NCBI RefSeq assembly: GCF_905171765.1
Contig: NC_053391.1
Location: 112,767,409 to 112,831,408 of the forward strand
Direction: 5' to 3'
Source: Bufo bufo
Lineage: Eukaryota > Chordata > Amphibia > Anura > Bufonidae
DNA: 64,000 bases
Position 1 is the first letter of the stretch, and each line of letters begins with the position of its first letter. Under the pieces are notes generated by a model. That model saw only the letters and a program-made list of their open reading frames with translations, made no database searches and was not told the DNA's origin. Made by a program: the position numbers and the translations under genes. Shown piece after piece: positions 23,369-35,409 of this stretch.

Positions 23369-25500
23369 CCGGAAGACTAAGCAAGTTCCTACCAGCCTTT
23401 ATTGGAAATGAACAATCTGGCTTTATCCAGGGTCGGGAGGAAAAAGACAACTCCCACAGAATATTTCATGCTATACATATGACACACAGAAAGAAACTAC
23501 CCTTGGCCCTACTAAGTATTGATGCTGAAAAGGCGTTTGACAGAGTCAATTGGCTGTTAATGAAACTAACTCTGCAACGCTTTGCCTTCCCAGATGTTTT
23601 TACTAGAGCGATATTCACTCTATACCAAAACCCATATGCCAGACTGAAAGTAAATGGCACGCTCTCACCATCCTTTGACATAACAAACGGAACTAGGCAG
23701 GGATGTCCCTTGTCCCCCTCCTTGTTTATTTTAGTGGTAGAGTCGCTCCTACAATTAGTTAGACAGTCCTCAGAAATCTCAGGTGTTAAATATGGTGGCA
23801 GGGAACTGAAATGTACTGCCTTTGCTGATGACTTATTGTTCCTGATAATGGATCCTGAGAGAGGGTTAGATCCGTTAGTAGAGAAAATAGCCGAGTATAG
23901 CTCTCTATCAGATTTTAAAGTCAACCATTCTAAATCAGAGATATTGAACATCTCCTTACCTGAATCCAAAACCACTTCCTTGCAGGCCCGGCTTCCATTT
24001 CATTGGACTAGAGGACCAATTAAATACTTAGGGATCTTAATCCCCAGACACATCAACGATCTATACCAACAAAATTACGCCCCTCTTTTGGGGGATATAC
24101 AGCGCTTGTTACAAACATACAATCTTCCCTATCTTTCTTGGATAGGGCGGAAAATCGTTTTGAAGGCATATGTCTTGCCAAAAGTTCTATATACTATGCA
24201 GTTGGTTCCGATCTGGCTCCCCAAATCATTCTTTAAGAGCATAAAAAGTATGTTTTCCAAGTTCTTGTGGAATGGGAGGAAACCCAGGATATCTCATGAA
24301 ATCTTAGTCAGAAGCAAAGAAAAAGGAGGACTAGGCCTACCAGATATATCTAAGTATTATAAAGCGATACAGCTTAATAGATGGCTTGAAATGGCAGACC
24401 CCAAAAGGTGTCCAGATGTTCAAGCCATTTGTAGGCATAGCATAGGGAAGCTTTTTCAAAAACACCTGTGGCTCCCAGATAGGAACATCCGGAATGATAA
24501 GACTTTAGACCCATTGTTTTGGGGTCTTGGCGAGGTGTGGAGGGAAGTGAGGGGAAAACTGGCCCCTGACCCATCACCTCTGCTGCCAGTGAGACTGTTA
24601 CCAGACCTTCTAAACCATGGCAACTTGGACAAACCACATTTATGGAACTCCCTTATGTCAGTAAAGCTAGGAGATATCGCCCCAAATCTTGAAGTTTCCA
24701 TCCTGAAAGCGCTCCCGAGCTCGGATATTGAATCCCCAGGTTTCTTCTTAGTTAAACCGCATATTAAAGCTGTGTGTGGGGAGTTGACAAAGAAGTAACT
24801 TCTCCAAAGGTCCTTGACTGATTTTGAAAAACTGGTCTTCTCACCACTCTCTGCGGTTAGGAAAGTGTCAAAGCTCTACCCTGTGGTGGGAGGTGAGGGT
24901 GAATCTCTAAAGCCTGTGTACATCAGGGAGTGGGAGAAAGAGTTAGACAAGGTTCTGACAGATACTGAAGTAAAACAGATACTAAGAGGTTCCCATGGTT
25001 TTTCTCGCTGTACCCGTTTACAGGAGAATCACTTCAAACTTCTATCAAGGTGGTATAAAACCCCTGATTTTCTGTACAAAAGAGGCCTGTCGCCCGCTAG
25101 GGAATGCTGGAGGTGTGGAGATGGCATAAAGTCCCTGTCGCACATTTGGTGGGATTGCGCGCAGATCCAGCCCTATTGGAGAGATGTAGAAGCTCTGATT
25201 AGGAGGCTTACAATCCCTGATTTTAAGCTTACTTTAGAAATAGTGGTGCTTGCGCTTCCAACACCGCAATACTTCCCCTCAAAAAAGAACCTAATCTCTC
25301 ATATCATAGCAGCAGATAAAGCATTAATTCCCCTACACTGGCTAGATACTAACCCCCCATCCATACATGAATTGTCAGCCAAAGTGACTCAAATTTGCAG
25401 ATTTAAGGAAATGTCTAGCTGGATTGACAGGACACATGATAAATATGCAAAGATATGGGACCCTTGGAGTTCTCTGGCGATGGTGAGTCCTAACACTTGA
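23369..25500 (+). pseudogene. LINE ORF2 fragment: reverse transcriptase and C-terminal region
   Basis: This is the 3' portion of a LINE ORF2. Reverse transcriptase blocks are visible in order: EQSGFIQGRE (23410-23450), LLSIDAEKAFDRVNW (near 23510), NGTRQGCPLSPSLF (near 23690), the catalytic FADD (23821-23832), and KYLGILIPRH (near 24030). A later C-x2-C...H...C knuckle (CWRCGDGIKSLSHIWWDC, near 25105-25160) is typical of the L1/Tx1 group. The frame is interrupted by a single TAA at 24796-24798 and then continues unchanged to 25500. The endonuclease and N-terminal part are absent because of 5' truncation. It cannot make a working retrotransposon protein. Confidence 0.85.
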
Positions 25501-25902
25501 GACCTAGACTGAGTTACTTGTAGCCCCCCCTCCTCAATTTCCTCCCCCCCCTCTTCTTTGCTTTTTACCCTTAATTTTTTCTTTTCCCTCTCTATCTATT
25601 CTTCTTCTGTCTTCAATCGTTAATTGATGTTTTGTCTATGGCTAACTAGAGAGTATTATTTGCACGCCAGGGAAAGCAAGAAAGGAATATCCATACTCTC
25701 CTAATCTTGATAAAAATTCTCTATAGCCATTCCAATATGTTAAACAATTTGACGCCTGTATGCATTGTATGCAACTTTAATTGCCTGCTACTGTACGAAG
25801 TATGAAGCTAAGTTACAACTGCATTCTTTTTTCTGTCAAACCAATGCATATCTGTTATTTGACTATATGAAAATGAAAAATAAAGAATTGATAAAAAAAT
25901 AG
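23369..25902 (+). mobile_element. 5'-truncated Tx1/L1-type LINE
   Basis: The insertion is bounded by ATAAAGATACAGTC at 23355-23368 and 25903-25916, an exact 14-bp target-site duplication. It begins inside the reverse-transcriptase domain and ends with a short A-rich tail (AATAAAGAATTGATAAAAAA). 5' truncation plus a target duplication is the normal outcome of LINE target-primed reverse transcription. The 3' untranslated part (25501-25902) contains a CT-rich stretch. Confidence 0.88.
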
Positions 25903-25916
25903 ATAAAGATACAGTC

Positions 25917-26915
25917 ATTATTTTAATCAACAACATTAATATTGGTGTTGAGCGAATAAAAGTATAATCTGAAGCAGAAGTTGATCCGAGGTTTAGGAAA
26001 ATTTTGATTCGCAAACAAATCAGAATTTTCTTGCTCTTCGTTTTACCAAAAATGGCAGCTGCACATCTTACAAATTTACCCTAAGTTCACACTTGCGCGT
26101 TTTACAGCACGTTCGAACGCGCTGTAAAACGCATAACCGATGCAAACCAAGGCTTCCCTATGGGACTGGTTCACATTTTCGCGTTTTACAGCGCGTTCGA
26201 ACGCGCTGAAAAACGCCCGACGCATAAACAAGTTCTTGAGCTTCTTTGGGGCGTTTTGTCGCGCATTTGCGGCCATAGGACACTGCTGTCAATCACACAA
26301 ACGCGCGTAATAAGCGCGTTGACTATGGACAAAAACGCGCACAAAAACGCGCGACAAAAATGTGCGTTAAATGCGCATATCAAATACGCTCAGGTCTGAA
26401 ACCAGTGTTAAAGTAAGAAGCCTGGGAACGCGATATGACCCATAATGCGGTGCAGCCAGCTAATCGACAGGTATCCATCCCCTGTGGTGTCACACTGCTA
26501 TAAAACCCTGATCTTGCACGGTCTCCACCATTGTTCTGTGAGCTGAGCATAGGGAGAGATGTGGCAAGCACTCATGCCCTAGGGACAGTGTTGATGCAAT
26601 AATCCAGCGGCCATGTTTGATCCATCCACCGTGTTCGGCATCTGGTCTTAACTGTAATCATTTTAAAAACAAAATACCACTAGGTTCATAGTACGGAGGG
26701 ATTCTGGACCTTATGGAGGGATCCACATGAGATTATGGTCATCCCTGTTGTGGATCCTTAAATTTTATTGTTTTGAGCAAAGTTTTCCAGCCTCAATGCT
26801 GTGTACCTTCTCTGGTACCATCACACCCGTGATGGGAAATGTAATAAATTTTCGGGATTAGTTCATTTTGATCTAGTTCACCTGAAAGATTAGTTCAAAA
26901 GATTAGTTCCTTTAT
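25917..26915. other. hAT left-end remnant with GC-rich foldback
   Basis: From about 25944 (GGTGTTGAGCGAAT) the sequence follows the start of the hAT family seen at 36926. It includes a TATAAAA box near 26500 and the TAGGGACAGTG wording downstream. A GC-rich foldback at 26083-26405, with two copies of a GCGTTTTACAGC/GTTCGAACGCGCTG palindrome, interrupts it. No transposase part is present. No gene is supported. Confidence 0.45.
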
Positions 26916-27402
26916 TTCGTTATTAGTGTTGGTCGTGCACCAAAGTGCTCGAGTAGAACACCTCGGGATGCTCGGGTGCTCTACCAAGCACCCGAGCACA
27001 ATGGAGGTCAATGGGAGAACCCAAGCATTAAACCAGGCACCCCCTGCTCTGAAGAGAGGAGGGTGTCTGGTCCATGGTAAAAGGTCAGGAATTGATGGAA
27101 ACACGACTGAAATGGTTTGGGAACAGCATAGGGAGGATGTCTGGATGCATCTTGGACTCCCAGGTCGCTGCTGGGAACGATGTTGTCCGAGTAGTACGCC
27201 ACTTTTACAGATTGACAATAATACTCACCAAACCGAAGATAAAATGGATTTTAGAGGAAAAATTGTTCTGAAACATTCTTTCCTGTATATTTACTTGTAT
27301 ATAAAGTGCAAATGCTGCCAAAAATTACAAGGAACCGGCACTCCAATACACCCTTTATTACACATAAAGGAGGGCATCATACACACCCATGAAAAATTAT
27401 GA

Positions 27403-28990
27403 TTGATGGCATGCTGGTAACTCAAAAACATTAGGAGCAAGCGCCTGCTGGTGACCCTCTAATACATTAGGGGCGAGGGCCTGCTGCTGATCTGACCATC
27501 TAAAACATTAGGGGTGTGGACCTGCTACCGAGCTGACCATCTAAAAAATTTTGTGGGCAAGGGCCTGCTGCCAAGCAAAAAGGGGGTCAGCACATCCCAA
27601 TGCGTAGGTGCACGTCGCTATGGCTGAAAATACATATAGAACAACAGTTAGTACACAGCACTCTACAAACCAAATAAAGTACAAAGGTATATTATATTGC
27701 AAATGCTATGCTAATAAATTAGAGATGCTTAGCAAATACATTTTGTACAAAATTATTTGAGCCCGTCTGCCCCACGCCAAGGCGATCTCTATAAGACGGG
27801 TCCTAACACTAAACTCACCTGTTATGTGCCATGACAGCGACCATGAAATTCAGGAAATGTAGGTCCCACATGCATGCTAGGCCCCTTTTGGTTTATCTCT
27901 ATGGTGTCAAAATGGCCTCCATTGAATCCAGGGACTACAAATACCAGCATGCATGATGAGCAATCTATGTACTCATGCTAATTAAAATCAGCCTGTGAAG
28001 CAAAACAGGCTACAGGAGTGCAAGACCGAATAGGAGTCAGCCACATCTCCCAAATAAACTACAAAGCAAAAAGGGGGTCATCACATCCCAATGCGTAGGT
28101 GCACGTCGCTATGGCTTAAAATACATAGAGAACAACACATAGTGCAACAGCACTCTACAAACCAAATAAAGTAAAAAGGTATATTATATTGCAAATGCTA
28201 TGCTAAGAAATTAGACATGCTTAGCAAATACATTTTGTACAAAATTATTTTAGCCCATCTGCCGCACGCCAAGGCGATCTCTATAAGACGGGTCCTAACA
28301 CTAAACTCACCTGTTATTTGCCATGACAGCGACCATGAAATTCAGTAAGTGTAGGTCCCACATGCATGCTAGGCCCCTTTTGGTTTATATCTCTATGGTG
28401 CCAAAATGGCCTCCATTGAATCCAGGGACTACAAATACCAGCATGCATGCTGAGCAAACTATGTACTCATGCTAATTAAAATCAGCCTGTGAGGTCTGCT
28501 GCCGAGCTGACCATCTAAAAAAAATTGTGGGCGAGGGCCTGCTGCCGAGCTGACCATCTAAAAAAAATTGTGGGCGAGGGCCTGCTGCTGAGCTGACCAT
28601 CTAAAACATTGTGGGTGAAGGCCTGCTGCCGAGCTGACCATCTAAAACATTTTGTGGGTGAAGGCCTGCTGCCAAGATGGCCATCAAAACAAATTTGTGG
28701 GCGAGGGCCTGATGCCGAGCTGACCATCTTTAAAATTTTGTCGGCGAGGGCCTGCTGCTGAGCTGACCATCTAAAAAATTAGGGGTGAGGGTCTGCTGCT
28801 GAGCTGACACTCTAAAACATTATGGTTGAGGGCCTGCTGGTGACCCTCAAAAACATTATGTGTGAGGGCCTGCTGGAGACCCTCTAAAACATTATGTGTG
28901 AGGGCCTGCTGGAGACCCTCTAAAACATTATGGGTGACTGCCCACTGCTGAGCTGACCCTCTAAAACATTAGGAGCGAGGGCAGCCTAAT
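27403..28990. repeat. Minisatellite with an inserted 491-bp tandem duplication
   Basis: Units of roughly 45 bp (GAGCTGACCATCTAAAACAT, then GGGCGAGGGCCTGCTG) repeat at 27403-27572 and 28492-28985. Between them lie two direct copies of a different sequence, starting AAGCAAAAAGGGGGTCA at 27573 and 28064, so a period of 491. The open frames across the array are repeat translations, not genes. Confidence 0.8.
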
Positions 28991-29129
28991 AAGCATGTTG
29001 ATATGATGGAGGAGAAGGACAAGAAAAGGGAGATTCAACCATATACCCTTTTTGTGGTGGAAGGGGTGCATGGGAACACAGTGTATTCAATACAAAATTT
29101 ATATTTATTTATGTTCATTTTTATAAGAG

Positions 29130-31217
29130 TCAACCGGACAGCATGTTCATTTGAAAGTCGTATGCGATTATCAGTTATTATGCCCCCAGCAGCACTAAAT
29201 ACACACTGACAAAACGCGGGCAGCTGGGCAGGCCAGCACCTCGAAGGCGTAGAGCGCCAGTTTGTGCCACGTGTCCAGCTTGGACACCCAGTAGTTGTAA
29301 GACACACAGGGTTCACTGAGTACTCTGACATGGTTTGCTACGTACTCCTTCACCATCTTCCAAAATTTTTCAACTGTCCCACTGATTGTGTTCCCCTCAT
29401 CTCCCCTCCTTGGTTGGCCAAGGAACTACGTACTCTGCAGTCAGCGTTGTCAGCTTGAAATTTTTTTAACAATTTTTCCATAAGGACATTCTGGTATTGC
29501 ACCATTTTGCTCGTCCTCTCCACCATAGGAATGAGAGATTAGAAGTTTTCTTTGTAGAGGAGGTCGAGAAGGGTGAACAACCAGTAATCAGTGTTGGCCA
29601 AAATGTGTACAACGTGAGGGTCACGGAAAAGGCAACCTAACATAAAGTCAGCCATGTGTGCCAGAGTACCAACAAACAATACTTCGCTGTCCTCATCAAG
29701 AGGATGACTCTCAATCTCCTCATCCTCTTCCTCCTCTTCTACCCATCCACGCTGAACAAATGGAATAAAACTGTTGCCAGTTTAAGAAAAGCCTGTTGTC
29801 GCTTCCCCACTGCAGTGTTACACTGCTTCCAGCTACTGACTGATGGCTGAGTGGTGCTGCAAGATGATAATTCAGAGGTTGAAGTGGAGGAGAAGGCGGA
29901 GGAGGAAAAGGGGGGTTGCAGCCACTAACGTAGGTGGCAGCAGAAACCTGATGGAAGTAGGGCCCACTATCCTTGGCGTCAATAGCACCTGTGCCATCCC
30001 AGGGTACGACTCGCTCCCAGCCTCCACAACATTCACCCAGTGTGCCATCAGGGAAATGTAGCGTCCCTGGCCAAAAGCACTTGTTCATATGTCAGTTGTT
30101 AAGTGGACCTTCCCAATAACTGCGTTGGTCAAGGCACAGGTGATGTTACGGGGCACATTCTGGTGTAAGGCTGGGACTGCACACCGTGAAAAATAATGGC
30201 GGCTGAGTACCGTGGGACAGCCGCCGCAATCAGGCTGCGGAAAGCCTCCTTGTCCACAAGCCTAAATGGCAACATTTCCAGGGCCAGCAATTTGGAAAGG
30301 TGCGCATTTAGTGCTATGGCCTGTGGGTGGGTGGCTGGGTATTTGTGCTTTCGTTCAAAGGCCTGGGGTATGGACATCTGTACGCTGCGCTGGGACACAG
30401 AAGTGGATGTGCTAGCTGATGGTGCTTGCGAAGGTCCAGGTGCAGGGCAGGAGGCATCCAGGCCTGCGTCTTGGACAAAGGATTGGCCAGCACATAACAC
30501 AGAGGAAGAGGAGGCAGTGGTGTGACCTGCAGACACTGATTGTGGACCCAGGCGTTCGGCCCACCTATTATGGTGCTTTGATGCCATGTGACGGTTCATG
30601 CTGGTGGTGGTGAGGTTGCTAGTGTTCACGCCCCTGCTCATTTTGGTACGGCACACGTTGCAAATTACTATTCTTTTACCTTCCGCACTTTCCTCAAAAA
30701 AGCACCAGACTGCGGACGACCTAACCTTTGGCAAGGGAGATTGCCGCAAGGGGGTGCTCCGGGGAACAGTTGCGGGCCTGTTTGGTGTTGCCTGCCTTCT
30801 CCCTTTTGCCACCCCACTGCGTCTTCCAGCCTGTTGCGGTTCTGCGGATCTCTTCCCCTCTGTACTGCTGTTCGTGACTTCATCATCCACCATCTCCTCT
30901 TTCACTTCCTCACTCTGGTCATCCTCCCCACATGTTGACCTAACAACAACCTCAGTTATTGACAACTGTGTCTCATCCTCATCATGAACCTCTTGAGACA
31001 CTAATTGCCCTTGAGTTGTTGGCAACTGTGTCTCATAATCATCATTCACCTCGTGAAACACTAATTGCCGTTCCCCACCGTCATCTTCTTCTGACTGTGA
31101 ATGCTCCAGAGTTTGGGAATCAGGGCACAAGATCTCCTCATGTCCATCTTCAAGCGGGCTTGGCGAGAGGCCCAAATTAAGTAATGACGATGAAAACAGC
31201 TCTGAGTGTGGGATCAC
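29130..31217 (-). pseudogene. hAT transposase pseudogene (BED-finger type)
   Basis: The minus-strand frame 31217-30129 (362 codons) encodes an acidic N-terminus and then a BED zinc finger (C-x2-C in VICNVCRTK, H-x4-H in NRHMASKHH). The PQAFERKHKYPATHP and LNAHLSKLLALEMLPFRLVD segments follow. Beyond 30129 the frame breaks. Pieces of the catalytic region are at 29720-30090, a DYWLFTLLD-like piece (WVATLLDPRYK in the better copies) near 29600, and the C-terminal dimerisation region (FSAAGGIITDNRIRL) at 29130-29330. The middle of the catalytic core is deleted. The protein would bind DNA and cut at 8-bp target sites if whole; this copy is dead. Confidence 0.8.
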
Positions 31218-32338
31218 TTGTCTCCATGGTGGGTGGAAGAAATATCAGGGTGAGGATTCTGTTGACCAGACTTTTGGCTACTGAGACTGGACTTTGTGGA
31301 AGACAGAGTGGTGCTTAACCGACTGGAAGCATTATCTGCTGCAATCCAACTGACCACCTTGTAGCACTGGTCTGACTTCGAGAGTGGTGTCCTGCGCCGT
31401 CCTGCAAACTAGCACATGAAGCTAGGTATCGTGGATGAGTGTGTTTCTTGTGCTCTGGCAGAAGGCACAGTTTCACCGCGCCCAGGGCCACGGCCATTGC
31501 GTGCACCATCAGCAGTACGGCCACTTCCCCGTTCCTTACTGCTCGCCTTGCGCATATTAAATGGTATATATGCTTACAAGTAAGTCACACATACAGTAGC
31601 GCAGGTTTTGTTAGTGTATGCGCAAATAAAGTACACAGAATGTCACAGATATTTTTAGGATGCGCACACGTTAAACACGAGGTATAGCGCAAGTAATGTC
31701 GCTGTCACCACCGCCTAATAAAAGAATACACTGAATGAATGTCACTGATATTTAGGTTGGGTAAGCATTATATAGAAGATGTAGCACAGGTAATGTAACT
31801 TTCCGCAGCGGACACCGTCTACGGAAAAGTATACTGGATGTCATAGATATTTTAAGGCTGCGCACACATTACAGAGGAGATGTAGCGCAGATATTGTCAC
31901 TGTCTGCAGCGGCCAAACAATTGCAAGCTATTTAGCGCAGGTTGCGCTAAAAATATATATTGCTGCCAGATACAACTATAGTCCTTAAAAGGACTTTTGG
32001 GTCTCTAACAAGCATAAAAGCTAAAATATTCCTATTTCACTCCCTACATTATCTCTCCCTTCTGCTCTCCAGGTCTCCCTGATTAAGACTGAGCCGAACG
32101 CGTATCATCGTTCCGACCAGCCAATCACTTTAATGCCAGTAGCCAACATGGCTACGGCATTACAGTGAAAGGCAGTACTTACCTGCACATTTATTCGCTG
32201 CATAGCAGAAAACAAATGTGCGGGGAGGAGACTCGAGCATCGCCCTCGAGCACACACGTTATTTGGCCGAACACCGTTATGTGCCGAGCATCTCGATGCT
32301 CAAGTAAAATTAGTGTTCGGCCGAGCACTATTCATTAT

Positions 32339-32999
32339 GTCTCTTGCTCTATGATGCTACTGACAAGTGATTAGAAGCACAGATCTGGTCTATTACACAT
32401 AGGATTTACAGCTCTTTGGATGAGTTATAGTTTTGTTAAAAGGATCAGATACAGTATATTTATTATTACCCAGCAGTGTGATTAAGAACAGACAGATGAT
32501 ACTGGTGCAGTGAATAGAACTCCAGTATGGCCTAAATCCTGACAGTCTAGTTCAATGAGATGCAAAAGACTGAGCACAGCAGCATCACCTATAGTAGTTC
32601 AGATCCGCTGACTCACGTATGAGAGAGCTGAAAATCAGTGTGGCAGCACTTATAGTAGTGATGGGCATGTCGATTAGTGATCCTGATCATTTGGATAGGC
32701 TCACCAAAAAATAACTGACTGTTTTGGCTCTCAAATGGATCTTCTTTTACTAGAACTAATGACTTTTTTATTTTAAGAAAGTTAGTAATATTTTTTATTG
32801 ATAAGCTGTATACTGTACCAGATAACAAATAAAAAATAAATAACAATGTTAAAACAGAAGCATTAAACCATTTCAACAGTGAAACATTGCCCACCCCGCA
32901 TGGCTGATTGGTCTGTGTGGACTGAGGAGGAGGAGGACGGGGGCTGAATAATGACATTATAGTCCATGTTTTTGTATAATGTAATCTAATGCTTGTTCC
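32339..32999. other. Non-coding interval
   Basis: No gene is supported. I see ordinary AT-rich sequence and no recognisable repeat boundary. Confidence 0.4.
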
Positions 33000-33003
33000 T
33001 TAA

Positions 33004-33228
33004 AGGCGTTGTCTCATCTCATACATAAGGGGCATACTGCTAGGATATGCCCCGGATGTCTGAAAGGTGCAGGTCCCATCTATCCTTAGAATGGAGCCGG
33101 CAAAGTGAAGGAGAGTGGTCCACTATCCTTCACTTTGCGGGCTCTGTTCTAAAGATAGGTGCAGACCCCAGACGTTTGGGGGCCTATCCTAGTGGTATGC
33201 CCCCAAGATATCAGATGACACAACCTCT
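33004..33228. mobile_element. Kolobok/T2-like MITE
   Basis: Inverted ends AGGCGTTGTCTCATCTCA and TCAGATGACACAACCTCT are flanked by TTAA at 33000-33003 and 33229-33232. The interior is palindromic (AAAGTGAAGGAGAGTGGTCC against CACTATCCTTCACTTTGC). It is a second member of the TTAA-site MITE group in this window. No coding sequence. Confidence 0.65.
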
Positions 33229-33627
33229 TTAATCATCACAAGACTAGTAGGGCTGGGCAACTGATGCCTCCCCAAAACCCTGCCTTTCTTCCGCATTTAT
33301 TGTCTGCATACTGCCACTGTGCCTGCCCTCTGCACTTTCTGTGTTTTCGGCTCACTCTCGCTTGGGTGCTGGCTCCCATCATTCAGGTAAAGGAGTCGTC
33401 TCTCTGTACAGAATCAGTCACAATCCACCCATCACTATCTTATAGCATCTTCAGCACAGAGTGGGGGAGGGACAGGAGCCAGCAGCAAGAATGGACCTCT
33501 GGACTATCAAGATAGGGATATTATCACAAAAACAGGTGAGTTTTATAAGTCTCTGCCCTGAAATGGGTCATGTGTAGACAGAAGCCATGTCATAAGTTTG
33601 CTTTATTCAGACCATATTTTGGGCATT

Positions 33628-34284
33628 AAAGAAATGTGGTTGGGCGAGCACTCTACCATAAAGCACACATTTAATTCAATAAAATATGCAACAAATTTAA
33701 ATACATGAGTAAAATACATCAATATATAACCACAATGAGGCAGATGAATATTAATATTGGAATGACATAATGAATGACCATGAAGGGCTATTCAACCCTC
33801 TAGCGTTTGTGGCACCTAGAGTTCTTTGTAGGGCCTTCTAATATGTCCTTGGTTGTTTGTTTTTTAGGTATTATAAGTGCCTATAAGGCGCTGGAGAGGG
33901 TTCTTTCAATCGACTGATAGTTTTGTTATGTCAAAGTTCAATCCCAAAGTTTTTTAATCAGAAATAAAAGGAAGAAGATTAGCGGTATTCTCGGCTGTTC
34001 AGCCGCTTACCTCCTCTTTGCAGGAATAGTCCACGTGTGTCCGCGGTGTTTGTAAAGAAGCGGGTGGTGTGGGAGACTCTGGCGTCTCACGTTGTTCTCC
34101 TCGATAGCCGCCTTCAGTAGTTCTCGCGGGATTACACCTATGTGGCTTCCTGTTTAGTCCGGTAATGACGTCTCTCCTATATTCGATTCGAAGATTTAGA
34201 ATTCGATATTCCGAATATTATAATACTGTCTGCATGGCCATGCGACTAGAGAAATTTTGACAGGTGTATGGCGTTTACCAGACG
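33628..34284 (-). repeat. Penelope-like pseudo-LTR, inverted left arm
   Basis: It reads as the reverse complement of 35385-36045 with only scattered differences. The inner edge lies within four bases of the predicted ribozyme cleavage position, and the ribozyme core is not included. Confidence 0.88.
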
Positions 34285-34696
34285 TGCAAGATGCGGCAAG
34301 TGTATTGCATGCAAAATTAATAACAAGCCCCGTAAGACTACCACAGTCCCCTCTACACAGAATAGATTTGTCTCGGAGATTAAAGACTGCCTTACGTGCA
34401 ATTCTACCGGTGTGGTCTACCTGATCCAGTGCCCATGTAATAGACAGTATATTGGTAGAACCAAACGATTATTAAAGACGAGACTGGCTGAACACATAGC
34501 CAACATAAAAAAAGGTTATGATAAACACTACTTGTCTAAACATTACAAGGAGGTCCATAATAGTGACCCGGCCAGTCTCGTCTTTACGGCACTGGAAAAG
34601 GTAGACCAACACTGGAGAGGAGGGAATTTTATTAAGCAGATGTTCAGGAAGGAATCCCGGTGGATTTATGAGTTGGAACTCTTTGGCTTTTTATAG
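34268..34696 (+). pseudogene. Penelope-like GIY-YIG endonuclease domain (C-terminal fragment)
   Basis: This is the C-terminal part of a Penelope-like polyprotein: a GIY-YIG nuclease that nicks DNA for target-primed reverse transcription. The ATG at 34268 lies in the inverted arm and is a chance start; true element coding begins about 34285. A Cys cluster (C9, C12, C15 in CGKCIACK, counting from that ATG) precedes the domain. The GIY-YIG segments are VVYLIQC (49-55) and QYIGRTKR (60-67), followed by RLAEHIANIKKG with the expected basic residues. The domain ends in ELELFGFL before a stop. The linker Cys motif and the nuclease core look intact, but the upstream reverse transcriptase is missing through truncation. 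Confidence 0.85.
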
Positions 34697-35334
34697 GGGG
34701 TGTCCCCGGCTCGATGGAGGGTCACAAGTCTGGCCGTGTATCGACACTGTGACCCTCCCTCTATCTGGGGCCTCCGCCATAGTTGCCATTATTATCACCA
34801 TTGCCAATATCATTACCATTGTTGTCATGATCATTGTCATCCTCCGAAAATCAAATATATGTGTAATTATGAATTATTACTACCCTACGCTGATACTGTA
34901 AGAAACAATCCACATTTTAAATTTTAATTTTAATATTCAAATATATTTTAAAATTTTAATATTCAAATATATTTTTAATTTTTTAACCAAAAAGTTTTTA
35001 CTTAGTGTAAATTATATTGAATATGCTGAATAAAGATGTATTTATAAATGAAGTATTTAATGAAGTATTTGATGAATATACTCACAATATTTTACTATCT
35101 ATATAAGAATTTGTGGGAAAAGTATCATAAAGAAAATATACCTAGAAAGAATCGAAAGTCTCTTTAAAAAAATCGGAAGTTGAAATAATTGGAAGTCTTC
35201 GATAAATATGAACTCAAAAAATCGGGAGTCCGAAAAATTGGAGGTATCGAATTTTTCAAAATCGAAAGTACCGAATCCCAAAGTTTGGTCCAGGTTTTGA
35301 CGATAGCTCTGTGGAATATATAAGGTGGACACAG

Positions 35335-35409
35335 ACAGGTGTGGCGTAACCACTGAGGAAGGGATAGTCACATTTCCCGAAACGCGTCTGGTAAACGCCA
35401 TACACCTGT
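35335..35409 (+). ncRNA. Hammerhead ribozyme candidate in Penelope-like pseudo-LTR
   Basis: All parts are in type I order. Stem I 5' strand ACAGGTGTGGCGTAACCA (35335-35352) pairs with TGGTAAACGCCATACACC onward (35389-35409), about 17 pairs with two small internal bulges. The core is CTGAGGA (35353-35359), which fits CUGANGA, then one extra A, then stem II GGGA/TCCC. GAAA (35379-35382) is followed by CGCGTC. ACGCGT is a palindrome, so stem III is either two pairs or dimeric. Predicted cleavage is after C35388. Hammerheads are reported in Penelope-like elements; the extra A between core and stem II is a departure from the textbook form. Confidence 0.65.

Larger units (their letters stand above)
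26924..32330 (-). mobile_element. hAT transposon, internally damaged
   Basis: The left end is TAGTGTTGGTCGTGCACC; the right end is the complement-like GTTCGGCCGAGCACTA. Flanking 8-mers are TTCGTTAT (26916-26923) and TTCATTAT (32331-32338), a hAT-type duplication with one mismatch. The element is 5.4 kb, with the transposase on the minus strand, a large minisatellite in its 3' part and palindromic ends (ACCCGAGCAC wording). Confidence 0.8.

Noticed and set aside
24796..24798. Boundary between two LINE genes
   Set aside because: The frame continues unchanged past the TAA and both sides belong to one ORF2, so it is a nonsense mutation.
34700..34927. His/Tyr-rich open frame after the GIY-YIG fragment
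   Set aside because: It is a translation of a CATTATCACCATTGCC-type simple repeat in the 3' non-coding part of the Penelope-like element.
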